DNA from: Pisaster brevispinus
Taxonomy: Eukaryota > Echinodermata > Asteroidea > Forcipulatida > Asteriidae
Direction: 5' to 3'
Assembly: GCA_023634235.1 (NCBI GenBank)
Contig: JAMKCF010000008.1
Span: forward strand, 8,016,176 to 8,080,175
Length of the DNA stretch: 64,000 nt
Shown: one piece after another, positions 58,401 to 64,000 of the stretch
How positions within the stretch are numbered: position 1 is the stretch's first letter
How the letters are laid out: every line of letters starts with the position of its first letter
The notes under the pieces: model-generated
Told to the model about the DNA's origin: nothing
What the model saw: the letters and a program-made list of their open reading frames with translations, nothing else
The model's database searches: none
Position numbers and translations under genes: made by a program

Positions 58401-60011
58401 TATGGTCTTAATTTTTAAAAAAAATATATGAAAACTATTTTTTTAGGGCGGGGGGGGGGGGGGGGTAAAAAAACCAACGGATTTCCGGAAAAAAACAGAG
58501 AAATCACATCCCTGTAATTTACACAGGGGCCTGGTGTCTTTGCAATTAAACTGAATAAAGCCGCATTTTTAAATATCACATCAACAATGACTTCCAAGTT
58601 CATCATGATCAAGTACATCATACCAGCATAAGCTTAGCTGAGAACACGGTTGTACAAAAGAGAGTATCAGAAACAAATAACAATACCAATAACAACATTG
58701 TGGTTATAAACATTAGTTAGAAATGAAAGGGTACATTACTTGTATAATGTGTAATTGTTAATTGGTTTTAAATGAAGAAAATGATTAGAGGGAACCTTTT
58801 GATGGCCTAATTTGTCTATGTCTAACACTCGCATCCTTGAATTGTGTGTACACATTGTAGACCATGTGACAGTGTCCACATGTCGGACAGATCTTTTTTT
58901 AGTTAAGACAAAGAACAATCCATTTCTCTCTGTACCATGAGAAAAAAAACTTTACTCCTATTGCCCAAATTGTTTGAACTGATCAAAAAAGAAACTAATT
59001 AATGTGGTTGCGGTTGATAATTACCAATTGAATTGGTAATTATCAACCACAACCAAATTAATTAGTTTCGTTTTTTTATACCAACCGGAATGCCATATAT
59101 ATATCTATAATGTTTATAACTGGTTCCCTGCGTAACTGTGTTTAGAAAATTCGGCTTAGTACTTTTGTGATTAAATGCACCCCTGCGAAGTTGACTTTAA
59201 ATGTAGATCGTAATGCTAAACATGGAGATTATCAAAAAGTCAAACAGGCATTTTGAAAAGTAAGTGAAGTCGGATAAACTGGGCCCAATTTCATGAGCTG
59301 CTTCAGCAGAGAATGCTGCTTAACAAATTTGTGCTTAGCAAGAATAAGCAGGATACCAGTCACAGATGAAACATGTGGCATGATATTTTGACTGGTAACC
59401 TTAATTTGGTAAGCATATTTATATTGTGCTTAGCTAATTTTCGCACTTAAGCAGCTCTATGAAATTGGGCCCTGAAAGCATTACTTACACACACAGCAGG
59501 TAGCTAAGAGCTTGATGGCACCCTGAGGAGGGGGACATCCATCTGTGGTGAAAAACGGCTGGAGGATGTACTGTGCAAATGTCATCGCCACTACCGCCTG
59601 AGCTGTGGGCCGGATAATGACCAGGGTGACCCAGAGCAGAAGGAAGGCTGGGAGACCGCCGAAGGCTGTCAGAATGTAGGCGTAGTCCCCACCCGACATT
59701 GTAATCATGGTACCCAGTTCTCCGTAACACAACGCTCCGATCATGGAGAACACACCACACGCTGCCCATATTACTAGAGACAGTCCAACGGATTTGGTGT
59801 AGTCCAAGACAATTTGCGGCGAAATGAAGATGCCGGATCCTATGATGATCCCGACGATGATCGTTACGCCATTGAAAAGAGAAATCTTGGGCTTGAGTCG
59901 GACAAGATCGCCGTCTGAAACTGCTTTCCCATTGGAAGGTGGTTTATTCAACGATGATGGGGCAATTTCTGTTTGGGCTCCTGTGTCCCCACCTGCTCCT
60001 TCACTAGCCAT
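29066..60011 (-). CDS. SLC7A5/SLC7A8-like: LAT1/LAT2-type amino-acid transporter light chain, ten coding exons
   Basis: Joined on the minus strand: 60011-59489, 45737-45612, 44759-44660, 44108-44064, 43483-43360, 33246-33143, 32479-32383, 31334-31185, 29949-29772, 29130-29066. This is 1512 nt, 503 residues plus TAG, with every junction GT-AG and in phase. The product looks like a 12-segment APC-fold exchanger for large neutral amino acids at the plasma membrane. Visible signatures: the GSGIF substrate-binding break in TM1 (58-62); Cys159 in DGCPPP, at the position that disulfide-links LAT light chains to the 4F2hc heavy chain (SLC3A2); and SGLFAYGGW with Phe245 and Trp250, matching the gate region of human LAT1. 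Length agrees with the family (about 500-535). TM5-6 read more like LAT1 and TM8 more like LAT2, fitting a pre-duplication SLC7A5/8 relative (inference). The heavy-chain gene is not in the window. Confidence 0.93.
29131..29771 (-). other. Intron 9 of the LAT-like gene
   Basis: 641 bp, GT-AG. It contains a short near-palindromic stretch around TCGTACAAGTACGATCTATT (29510-29530), followed by TCGTACATGTACGACC at 29602-29617. No repeat family was identified. Confidence 0.8.
29772..29949 (-). CDS. SLC7A5/SLC7A8-like: LAT-like gene, coding exon 9
   Basis: Residues 424-482 and the first base of Arg483, covering TM11 and TM12: [15 protein letters not shown], then [11 protein letters not shown] and TSKPEWL. 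The acceptor is TCCTCCAG and the donor GTAAGC. The frame stays open for another 107 bases into the intron, but the intronic part has no family similarity. Confidence 0.95.
30225..30610 (-). mobile_element. Possible 3' end of a non-LTR retrotransposon with TTGAACC tail
   Basis: Five copies of the heptamer CAAGGTT (30225-30260) stand next to CATTTATTTCCACAGTATC. Read on the minus strand, this is a 3' region ending AAATAAATGAACC followed by TTGAACC repeats. Heptamer or octamer tails are a feature of CR1/L2-type LINEs; no reverse transcriptase is present, so only a 3' fragment is suggested. It lies in intron 8 beside a MITE. Confidence 0.45.
30619..31136. mobile_element. MITE family M, interrupted by about 330 bp
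   Basis: The left part (GGCCCAATTTCATAAAACTG through GAGAGCCAGTCATAAACAAT) and the right part (TTTTGGCTGGTAACCTGTTT through ACATAAAATTGGGCCC) match the two halves of a normal 180-190-bp copy. They are separated by unrelated DNA at about 30717-31065, so the whole spans 518 bp. It lies in intron 8, 48 bp downstream of the exon 8 donor boundary. Confidence 0.75.
31185..31334 (-). CDS. SLC7A5/SLC7A8-like: LAT-like gene, coding exon 8
   Basis: Exactly 50 codons, residues 374-423, phase 0 at both ends. It covers TM9 and TM10: [20 protein letters not shown], then [17 protein letters not shown], where the RxKxP loop between TM10 and TM11 is typical. The acceptor is CTAAACAG and the donor GTAGGC. Confidence 0.95.
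31531..31878 (-). repeat. tRNA-derived SINE, family A (copy 3, full length)
   Basis: The head starts at 31878: GGCGTGTCGTGGCCGAGCGG, then a B box GGTTCGAGTCC at 31800-31810 and GGTCGTGACATTTGTGTCCT. The body includes GCACGTAAAAGAACCCAGTG, GAGAAGGGGTTTGCCCCGGT and GATTGGCTGCATATTGCGCC, and ends in an (AAT)n tail at 31531-31557. The same body is present at 57706-58075 and, headless, at 32680-32982. It lies in intron 7. Confidence 0.85.
32383..32479 (-). CDS. SLC7A5/SLC7A8-like: LAT-like gene, coding exon 7
   Basis: Encodes the rest of Arg341 to residue 373: [18 protein letters not shown] and the TPTPSLIFT turn into TM9. The acceptor is TTTTTCAG and the donor GTGAGT. The GARxGHLP motif is a hallmark of SLC7 light chains. 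Confidence 0.95.
32680..32982 (+). repeat. SINE family A, 5'-truncated copy (copy 6)
   Basis: It begins inside the head (TTTCTGGTCAGCAGAGTGTG then GGTTGACACTTAA, a damaged B box). It continues with the body words GTAATGCACGTAAAAGAACC and GAGAAGGGGTTTGCCCCG and ends in an (ATT)n tail at about 32957-32982. This copy keeps an extra segment, GATGTAAAGCTGTTGGTCCC, that the copy at 31531 lacks. Confidence 0.75.
33143..33246 (-). CDS. SLC7A5/SLC7A8-like: LAT-like gene, coding exon 6
   Basis: Encodes residues 307-340 and two bases of Arg341: [15 protein letters not shown], then [12 protein letters not shown] (TM8), ending LLLTGS. The acceptor is CTATGCAG and the donor [18 protein letters not shown] is a LAT2-like stretch. 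The residues after VNG are LLL, where human LAT proteins have SLF. Confidence 0.95.
33394..33690. mobile_element. Palindromic MITE-like element with CCCTTTTCACAC ends
   Basis: The left end is CCCTTTTCACACTCTTATTC and the right end, in reverse complement, is CCCTTTTCACACTACTCTAT. Inside are CCCCGGGGTTTTACC, AAGTGTGAAAGGGCC and TTCCCCGGGGAATAG. The ends are about 297 bp apart and there is no coding capacity. It lies in intron 5, about 150 bp upstream of exon 6. Confidence 0.7.
34151..34748. mobile_element. Foldback-type element with about 100-bp inverted ends
   Basis: The left arm (34151 to about 34241) carries GTTCCGTCCCAACTTG, AACTATAGTTGGGAC, CAACTTGAGTGTTTAAGTTG and GGATCGC. The right arm (about 34670-34748) carries the same words in reverse order and orientation. 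Flanking bases AAGGAT on the left and AAGGAC on the right could be a near-matching target-site duplication. The interior is non-coding. Internal repetition of the CAAGTTGGGACGGAAC word within an arm is typical of foldback elements. Confidence 0.75.
34887..34910. repeat. Poly(A) run, 24 nt
   Basis: A homopolymer in intron 5. No retroposed sequence was recognised on its 5' side. Confidence 0.9.
34911..38580 (-). other. Intron 5 of the LAT-like gene, middle part
   Basis: No exon with family similarity was seen. A 126-codon open frame at 35724-36104 (plus) has some hydrophobic runs but no start context, splice sites or family match, and it runs against the direction of the host gene. A 16-nt G-run lies at 37801-37816. 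Confidence 0.55.
38591..38765. mobile_element. MITE family M (copy 5, decayed)
   Basis: It begins GGCTCAATTTCATAAAAATG and carries TGGTGCTTAGCAAATTG, TTGGCTGGTAACCTGTTGCT and GCTAAGCAAG. The right terminal repeat is worn away. Related words (TGCTTAGCAAGG, CTTGTTACCAGCTACC) occur twice more at 39008-39115 in tandem. Confidence 0.65.
41041..41182. repeat. Perfect tandem duplication, 71-bp unit
   Basis: The stretch from TTTTTTATTGCCATTAATTT to CCCTTTAATGACATATAT occurs twice in a row with a 71-bp period (GCCATTAATT at 41051 and 41122). No mismatches were seen apart from the edges. It is in intron 5 and is either a very recent duplication or an assembly artefact. Confidence 0.9.
42305..42555. 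repeat. TTTA/ATGCATTT low-complexity region
   Basis: TTTATTTA-like sequence with short GCATTTAAT and GCATTTATT tandem units. The [15 protein letters not shown] open frame here is a product of the repeat. Confidence 0.9.
43360..43483 (-). CDS. SLC7A5/SLC7A8-like: LAT-like gene, coding exon 5
   Basis: Encodes the end of Lys265 to residue 306: [13 protein letters not shown] (start of TM7), then [16 protein letters not shown] and SASDAVAV. The acceptor is AACCCCAG and the donor GTAAGT; it leaves in phase 0. The following intron is 10.1 kb. Confidence 0.95.
44064..44108 (-). CDS. SLC7A5/SLC7A8-like: LAT-like gene, coding exon 4 (45 nt)
   Basis: A micro-exon coding [14 protein letters not shown] with split codons at both ends (Trp250 and Lys265). 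The acceptor is TGTTTCAG and the donor GTAAGT. It keeps the frame between exons 3 and 5 and matches the family consensus for the loop after TM6. Confidence 0.93.
44199..44536. repeat. Tandem duplication, 169-bp unit, in intron 3
   Basis: TTAGAAATCTTAAACTTT starts copies at 44201 and 44370. The two copies differ at only about five positions. Each copy ends with the left half of a family-M MITE (GGGCCTAAAGTTCTTGAAGC or GGGCCTGAAGTTCTTGAAGC), so the duplication happened after the MITE arrived. Confidence 0.9.
44460..44622. mobile_element. MITE family M (copy 6)
   Basis: It runs from CTGGGCCTGAAGTTCTTGAA through CATTGCTTAACAA and TTTGGCTGGTAACCTGATCT to AACTTAAACAGCTCTTTGAA. Its left half is duplicated upstream as part of the 169-bp tandem repeat. 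It lies just downstream of exon 3 in transcription order. Confidence 0.65.
44660..44759 (-). CDS. SLC7A5/SLC7A8-like: LAT-like gene, coding exon 3
   Basis: 100 nt between the acceptor TTTATAG and the donor GTAGGT. It encodes [11 protein letters not shown], an extracellular loop, and then [16 protein letters not shown], the TM6 gate region; the last Trp codon is split TG/G. It is too short to stand out as an open frame, but phase and family match are exact. Confidence 0.95.
45612..45737 (-). CDS. SLC7A5/SLC7A8-like: LAT-like gene, coding exon 2
   Basis: The acceptor TTCAG precedes 45737 and the donor GTAAGT follows 45612. It encodes the end of residue 175 to the start of 217, including [20 protein letters not shown], the cytoplasmic loop before TM5, which is nearly family-invariant. 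It enters and leaves in phase 1. The intron upstream is the longest of the gene, 13.75 kb. Confidence 0.95.
46026..46518 (+). repeat. tRNA-derived SINE, family A head with a different body and (AAAT)n tail (copy 4)
   Basis: The head GGCGTGCTGTGGCCGAGCGA and B box GGTTTGAATCC (46093-46103) lead into GGTCATGACACTTTAAC. The body (GAGGCTCCTAGTGGATGATA, TTACGGACTAAAGGGGGTAA, GTGTAGACCTCACCTTGAAG) does not match that of the 31531 copy. It ends in a long AATA/AAAT tetranucleotide tail at 46382-46516. It sits in intron 1. Confidence 0.8.
50228..50326 (-). repeat. tRNA-derived SINE, family B (copy 3, best-kept head)
   Basis: From 50326 on the minus strand: GGGCTAGATAGCTCAGTTGG, TAGAGTGACGGTACC, TTAATCCGGAGATCG, B box GGTTCAAGTCC and CGCTCTAGT. 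Both internal promoter boxes are close to consensus. A tRNA-like D stem (GCTC/GAGT) can be drawn, but the anticodon stem has mismatches, so it is a SINE head rather than a tRNA gene. Confidence 0.7.
50951..50972. repeat. (TA)n microsatellite followed by T and G runs
   Basis: About eleven TA dinucleotides are followed by a T-run and a 10-nt G-run up to 50992. Confidence 0.9.
51101..51989. mobile_element. Candidate non-autonomous DNA transposon with CAGGG ends
   Basis: The element begins CAGGGTTCGAAATTAGCGGT and ends with the reverse complement of CAGGGGTTTCCTTTAAC. It is flanked on both sides by the 5-mer AACAG (51096-51100 and 51990-51994), a possible target-site duplication. The terminal parts carry GC-rich GGGCGAGT words (GCCGGGCGAGTC near 51186, GGCGGGCGAGTG near 51952). 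No transposase frame is visible in the 889 bp. Confidence 0.6.
51995..57700 (-). other. Intron 1 of the LAT-like gene, part 2
   Basis: No coding exon was recognised on either strand. A short tandem repeat (GGAAACAGTTTTAGGGATT twice) lies at about 53710-53746, and the word ATTGCATCA occurs at 56539-56547. The rest is AT-rich with TACATGTA words. Confidence 0.5.
57706..58075 (+). repeat. tRNA-derived SINE, family A (copy 5)
   Basis: Head GGCATGCCGTGGCCGAGC, B box GGTTCGAGTCC at 57751-57761, then TAGTCGTGACACTAGTGTCC. The body matches the 31531 copy (AACCCAGTGCACTTATTGTA, GATTGGCAGCATATTGCACC, TAAACCATTACATGGTTCTA). The 3' boundary is approximate. It is in intron 1, opposite to the host gene. 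Confidence 0.8.
58450..58465. repeat. Poly(G) run, 16 nt
   Basis: A homopolymer in intron 1. Confidence 0.9.
58985..59077. repeat. Long near-perfect palindrome, arms of about 45 bp, 1-nt centre
   Basis: The left arm runs from 58985 to 59029 and the right arm from 59031 to 59077, around G59030. Reading both arms toward the centre, GAAACTAATTAAT, TGGTTG and GGTTGATAATTACCAATT pair exactly. There are two internal mismatches and a 2-nt length difference at the outer A/T ends. It lies in intron 1, about 410 bp downstream of exon 1. Confidence 0.95.
59281..59472. mobile_element. MITE family M (copy 7, best-kept), next to the exon 1 splice donor
   Basis: The ends are GGGCCCAATTTCATGAGCTG and AGCTCTATGAAATTGGGCCC, in inverted orientation. 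The interior has TGCTTAGCAAG, GGATACCAGTCACA, TTTTGACTGGTAACC and CACTTAAGCAGCTC. The element ends at 59472, only 10 bp from the GTAAGT donor hexamer at 59483-59488. Confidence 0.85.
59489..60011 (-). CDS. SLC7A5/SLC7A8-like: LAT-like gene, coding exon 1
   Basis: Codes for residues 1-174 plus the first base of codon 175. The start ATG has A at -3 and G at +4. A hydrophilic 40-residue N-terminus is followed by TM1 with GSGIFISP (58-65), TM2, TM3 and TM4, then the Cys159 loop. The donor GTAAGT is at 59483-59488. An open frame continues four codons into the intron to a TAA and must not be read as protein. It is the largest exon of the gene. Confidence 0.95.
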
Positions 60012-60068
60012 TATAAGGTTCTAGATTCTCTACTTCTAGGGAGTAGTGTAATGATTCTTGCCGAACAC
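60012..60068 (-). other. LAT-like gene, 5' untranslated part of the start-codon exon
   Basis: A splice acceptor (CACTTACAG) precedes 60068, leaving 57 untranslated bases before the ATG at 60011. No upstream ATG lies in this piece. It implies at least one non-coding first exon upstream. Confidence 0.6.
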
Positions 60069-61651
60069 CTGTAAGTGTAATAACACACATAAACAAACAT
60101 TTTAGTTGAGCTTTGCTGCAAAGTATACTGTGGCCTTCAAAGAATAGCAAAGGTAGTAAATTTTATTTTACTGTTTTGTTTCCTTTCTCCTTCTTCCATT
60201 ATATTCACATAATAAATGCCTAATTAAAAAGAAGAATAAAAAAAGTTGCTACCTATATACAATGAATCCTTTTCATGTATTTTTGTGGAGAGTCTGCACC
60301 CATCCCTATGCATTCAACCACCTTTGTTCATCATGATCTAAAGCTATTTTCCATTCCAAAGTACAAGCAGTTTGATAATCGTTACTCATGTAGTAAACTG
60401 TCATTTTAAATGGCCGTTTTATAATTGACTTGGATTTTCATGTAACGCTAACAACCTCACTGCTAGTTTATCGAGTCCCTCGAACTTCTAGCAGTGACGT
60501 TGTTAGATGAGGGCCTCATCAAGGGGAATGGAGGCAAGTTGCTTCAAGTGCAAAGTATTTAGGGCTGGAGACAACATGCTGGGGGCCCTACATTTGGCAA
60601 TCTTTTTTCAGCCTCTTATACTTGATTTCTAACCATCAAATACTGTGAAATCATGCAAACAATGTACTATAACATTTTGATTCCTTCTGCCCAAAAAATT
60701 CAGCATACATGCATGCGTGGGAAATATCCAAACGGGCATGGTGGTAAATGCGCAAACATAGCAACATTTTCTGAATGCCTTTGAATGCCTCAACTATCAA
60801 CCTCTCCTATAATTTAAAAGACGTGAAACCCATGGTTGATAAACAACTAATTGGGTCAAGTGCATACATTGCCACTGACTCGGCGACTGCCACGTGCCGA
60901 GTGTTTTTAACTGTTTGGATACCTCTTAAAATAGGATCTGATTTGTATTGCTTCGAAAGTAGCATGCATAACAGATTGTTAAAACATGCAGGAATGGTTT
61001 AAGTCGATCATCATGTGTTACAACATGGAGGAAGGAACACTGTTTCCTTCCTCCATGGTTACAAGCAACTTCTCCCTCCTTGCCCAGGTATATTATGAAG
61101 CTACACACTACTAAATACTACTAGTACTACGTACAGTAGATTCGGTGTACAAGTAGTGTACAAGTAATGTACATGTACGTCCACGTGCAAGCTGCTGCAA
61201 CAGCCGGCCGGGTTTTACACTAACACTGTTGTTACAAAATACAACGGCATGACTACCGACAATATGGAACACAATAAATATTGAAACAACGAACTACCAT
61301 CGATCACCCTTTAATATAATAATAGTAACGCCATGGAAGTACAAACAAATATCGTCCCATAATTATATATTTTTTTTTTGGCGGATAATGTAGGAGAAAG
61401 TTCAGGTACTTATACGGCATGACATTGAATTCATTGCACGCATTCCAATGTCTGGCTGGCACGGCGTCCATACTCTACACAGCCGGATGGCTCAGGCGGA
61501 TGGCTCAGGCAGATGCAAAACCTCCTTTATGCTGGCAGACTTTAGTTCGCCAAATTTTATATTTTTGTGTTACTTTCCTCGACATACAGTACACACAATT
61601 ATACAAAAGTCATGTATCACATCTTCAATAAATACAGAGTTAAAAGCCTAC
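60069..61651 (-). other. Predicted 5' intron of the LAT-like gene
   Basis: About 1.6 kb between the predicted leader exon and the start-codon exon. No repeat was identified. A short inverted repeat (ATGGAGGAAGGAACACTGTT and CTTCCTCCATGG) lies near 61024-61060. CpG density rises toward 61200. Confidence 0.5.
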
Positions 61652-61835
61652 CTTGATTTCTTCGATTACAAGTTGATGATGACGATCTCAACTACGAAAC
61701 CGAGTCAAAAAATACACAATCGGACTGCCGTGTACGAACGACGAGGCCCGCACTGTCCACAACACACAGAAATTGACACACAGAATTGAAACGCACGTGC
61801 ATGTAATCGTGGTTTGCGCGCGCCAAGGCTTTGTT
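61652..61835 (-). other. Predicted non-coding leader exon of the LAT-like gene
   Basis: A donor (CAAG followed by GTAGGC at 61646-61651) closes the exon. The start near 61835 is set by the TATA box about 30 bp upstream. It contains a CACGTG word (61794-61799), CpG-rich sequence and an upstream ORF. There is no transcript evidence here. Confidence 0.45.
61692..61802 (-). other. Upstream ORF in the predicted leader
   Basis: An ATG at 61802 opens a 36-codon frame that ends in TAG at 61692-61694. It begins MHVRFNSVCQFLCVV and shows no family. If the leader exon is real, this frame would precede the transporter start codon in the mRNA and could lower its translation. The start context has C at +4 and is moderate. 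Confidence 0.35.
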
Positions 61836-61861
61836 TTGTGTTCGTCTTGGATTTCACCACT

Positions 61862-61868
61862 CTTATAT
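61862..61868 (-). promoter_or_regulatory. TATA box upstream of the LAT-like gene
   Basis: CCTATATAAGAG on the minus strand is a good TATA box, placed about 30 bp before the predicted leader exon start. Confidence 0.5.
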
Positions 61869-62082
61869 AGGCAACATGAAATAAAATTGGAACAAAACAG
61901 TACATGAAATTCGCATAATTCAGAACTTTTATACTTGCATTTGAAAAAATAATTGTAATTATTGACGGAAAGATAAGTAAATTTTAAGCTAGTTTGTGAA
62001 AATTGTAAGCTTCATAAATGATTAATTACAGCACACCCCTAATAAATTAAGCACGTCGAGAGCCCCTCGTGATCACTGAAAA

Positions 62083-62091
62083 ATTGCATCA
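62083..62091 (+). promoter_or_regulatory. Amino-acid response word (CARE/AARE) upstream of the LAT-like gene
   Basis: ATTGCATCA (TGATGCAAT on the gene strand) is identical to the core of the CHOP amino-acid response element bound by ATF4 and C/EBP partners. It lies about 250 bp upstream of the predicted start. Vertebrate SLC7A5, SLC7A11 and SLC3A2 are ATF4 targets; extending this here is an inference. The same 9-mer also occurs at 56539-56547 inside intron 1, so chance must be considered. Confidence 0.35.
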
Positions 62092-62099
62092 CCCTCCCA

Positions 62100-64000
62100 G
62101 CCAACGTTGCGAATGAGATGGAGGTTTGTACGTAGTGTAGTAAAAACATGTGCTTGGAATTTTCCACTATTGCAAACTTTTCATTCATATTATTTTTCTA
62201 GAGGTGTGTTGTGGTACCCTTGTGGATACTTTGAAAATATTGTGGGTCACATAAAAATAGGCAATAAAATTCCTTGAAGGGTGATTTCGACCACGACCTA
62301 GTTTCTTTTGCAACGTCACGACCGCAAATTTTGGCAAGGCATGGTTGGCAAAAGTATGGTAAAAATACAATAATTTATCAGTTATTTAAAACATTCCTAT
62401 CACAATATCAAAAATCACTGACGAGTTAATGGTTGCCACTAAAAGAAATCTAAAGTACCTGATATTCTTCATAGCAAAGGGTGTCAATGTTTCGTTAGGT
62501 AAACTTTGTGCCAATCCAGTTATCAATTTTGTGTGCAACTCAAGGCTGTGCCTATACATAGAAAAACAAAAGAAAGGTCTCCATTGGATTCGAATTTGTG
62601 ACGTAATAATTCGTGTTTTAGTTGGTTTTATTAATTTTGTTTATTTAGTTGTTAGTCTTTTTATCAGATATATAAAAACAATGGCTAGTTTTATTAGCAT
62701 TGAGGACAATCTCATGATACGGTTACTGTTTCTACCAAGCTACCATCCCACTACTTGTGTCTGACAGTTTGTTTTTAAAAAGCAAAATTAAACATTTTTG
62801 AATTTCTTTTTTACAAAATTCTATATTTTAAGAATAAGGTGCGTGTCCTGCCACCCCCCCCCCCCCCCCCCCACTCACACCATTGAGAGTTAAGCAACGT
62901 GGTGTTTTAACAATAAAGTCGGAGAACCATTTTAGGCCCTAGACCCATTATTTTTGTTCATAATGGACGGCTAGCCTGCCTGAGACGCAGTTCTTTAACT
63001 AGGATGGAAATAGCACGGTGCCTTAGCTGTAATTTGTATGTCGGCGTCGGTCGGGGGAAATTGGCCAGGTAGTAAACGTATGGTCGGAGCTGCACCTTCT
63101 CTGCCACAAGAGCAACGTCCAAAGAGCCCTCTCGAGCCTTTTGCTGCAAGAGGGCGCTTTTCATATTTCCGATCGGATGTTTGGATGCTCCCAATGAGTT
63201 CTGCTCTGCAGACAGCTATGTTTGATATCCCTTCTGCTGAAGAGGTCTTATCAGTTGCCTTTGGTTGGCAGAGTGGGTTGGGTGCCAGGGGTGGTTGGGG
63301 ACCCATAGGCGGATTGAGCATTACTTTGTAAGAGGACTGCCCATTAAAATTATCCATTGGAGTCATACTATACCTATGAAGAACTTAACAAATATCTTTC
63401 ACTTGAAATATCTTGGGGTTTTATTGTTTGTTCATGATCGTGCATTTTGTTCGAAATTGTCTTTTTCAGTGAACGCGAACAAACGAAAAGTGAGTAATTA
63501 TTTTGGTAAGGCGATAGTAGTTCACTGCGTTAAAACTAAGGCATATTTTTTTACAATTAATATCAATAAATAATATCTATAGCTATTTAATAGTTTTTTA
63601 AGTAAACACTTAAAACGATTAATTTACAGAATCGAAGAGTATAAGTTACGGAGACTAAAATCATAGAGCTCACTCTTTCCCTACTGTCAGAGGATCTATA
63701 TCAAAATCTAAAAACCAAGACACAATAGGCTTTCATAAAATAAAGTTACAAAGGGTAATTCAGGTTTACAACAAAAACATGATAAACAAGACTTGTCATT
63801 AAAACATCGAAAGATAAAGGTTTTGTTCAACGGCATGGGGAAAATCGAAAGGGTTGTCAATATTGTATGCTACTATTGAGACTAACTTTATAGTCTATAT
63901 GACTAAAGACAAATTTATACACGAAAACAACACTAGTAATTGTGCCACATATAGTACAGATCTGCGGTTTCAACAATAACTTATTCATGTAAAGTCACTA
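62100..64000. other. Upstream of the LAT-like gene, no assured gene
   Basis: AT-rich apart from a C-run (62854-62872) and a GC-richer patch at about 62950-63330. In that patch open frames exist on both strands, the most protein-like being on the minus strand at 62958-63194 with charged, leucine-rich sequence (EKVQLRPYVYYLANFPRP). No clear splice site or family was recognised, so I do not call it a gene. Confidence 0.4.
62854..62872. repeat. Poly(C) run, 19 nt
   Basis: An uninterrupted C homopolymer. Confidence 0.9.

Overview
This is a 64 kb piece of an AT-rich animal nuclear genome. It has spliced genes with GT-AG introns of 0.5-14 kb, tRNA-derived SINEs, palindromic MITE-like elements, microsatellites and many TACATGTA-type words. 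The repeat style and the sparse genes suggest a marine invertebrate deuterostome, most likely an echinoderm. That placement is inferred from general character, not from a search.

Two protein-coding genes are well supported, both on the minus strand. The first is an apparently intronless Kelch-like (BTB-BACK-Kelch) gene at 19558-21321, with a TATA box near 21417-21425. The second is a complete amino-acid transporter of the LAT1/LAT2 type (SLC7 family). Its ten coding exons lie between 60011 and 29066. I joined the exons from GT/AG sites and phase; they give 1512 nt, or 503 residues plus stop, with every junction in frame. A 5' leader exon is predicted at about 61652-61835 under a TATA box at 61862-61868. 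An ATF4/CHOP-type amino-acid response word, ATTGCATCA, lies at 62083-62091. The two genes have no evident functional link beyond adjacency.

Layout: 1-19.4 kb holds no convincing gene. It carries a 20-bp/100-bp higher-order minisatellite (3131-3860), a Penelope-like hammerhead-ribozyme-like fragment (about 8850-9075), a 195-bp repeat (9891-10400) and SINE copies. 19.4-21.5 kb is the Kelch-like gene. 21.5-29 kb is non-coding with MITEs. 29.07-61.9 kb is the transporter gene; its introns hold a foldback element, a TIR transposon candidate, SINEs, MITEs, two recent tandem duplications and a long hairpin. 61.9-64 kb is its upstream region plus one GC-rich patch of unclear nature.

I do not see a clear new gene system. 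The most useful leads are the hammerhead-like motif, the nutrient-response word and upstream ORF in front of the amino-acid transporter, one MITE ending 10 bp from a splice-donor hexamer, a SINE head shared by at least three different bodies, and several unusual palindromes. Splice sites, promoters and poly(A) signals were read by eye and have no transcript support here.
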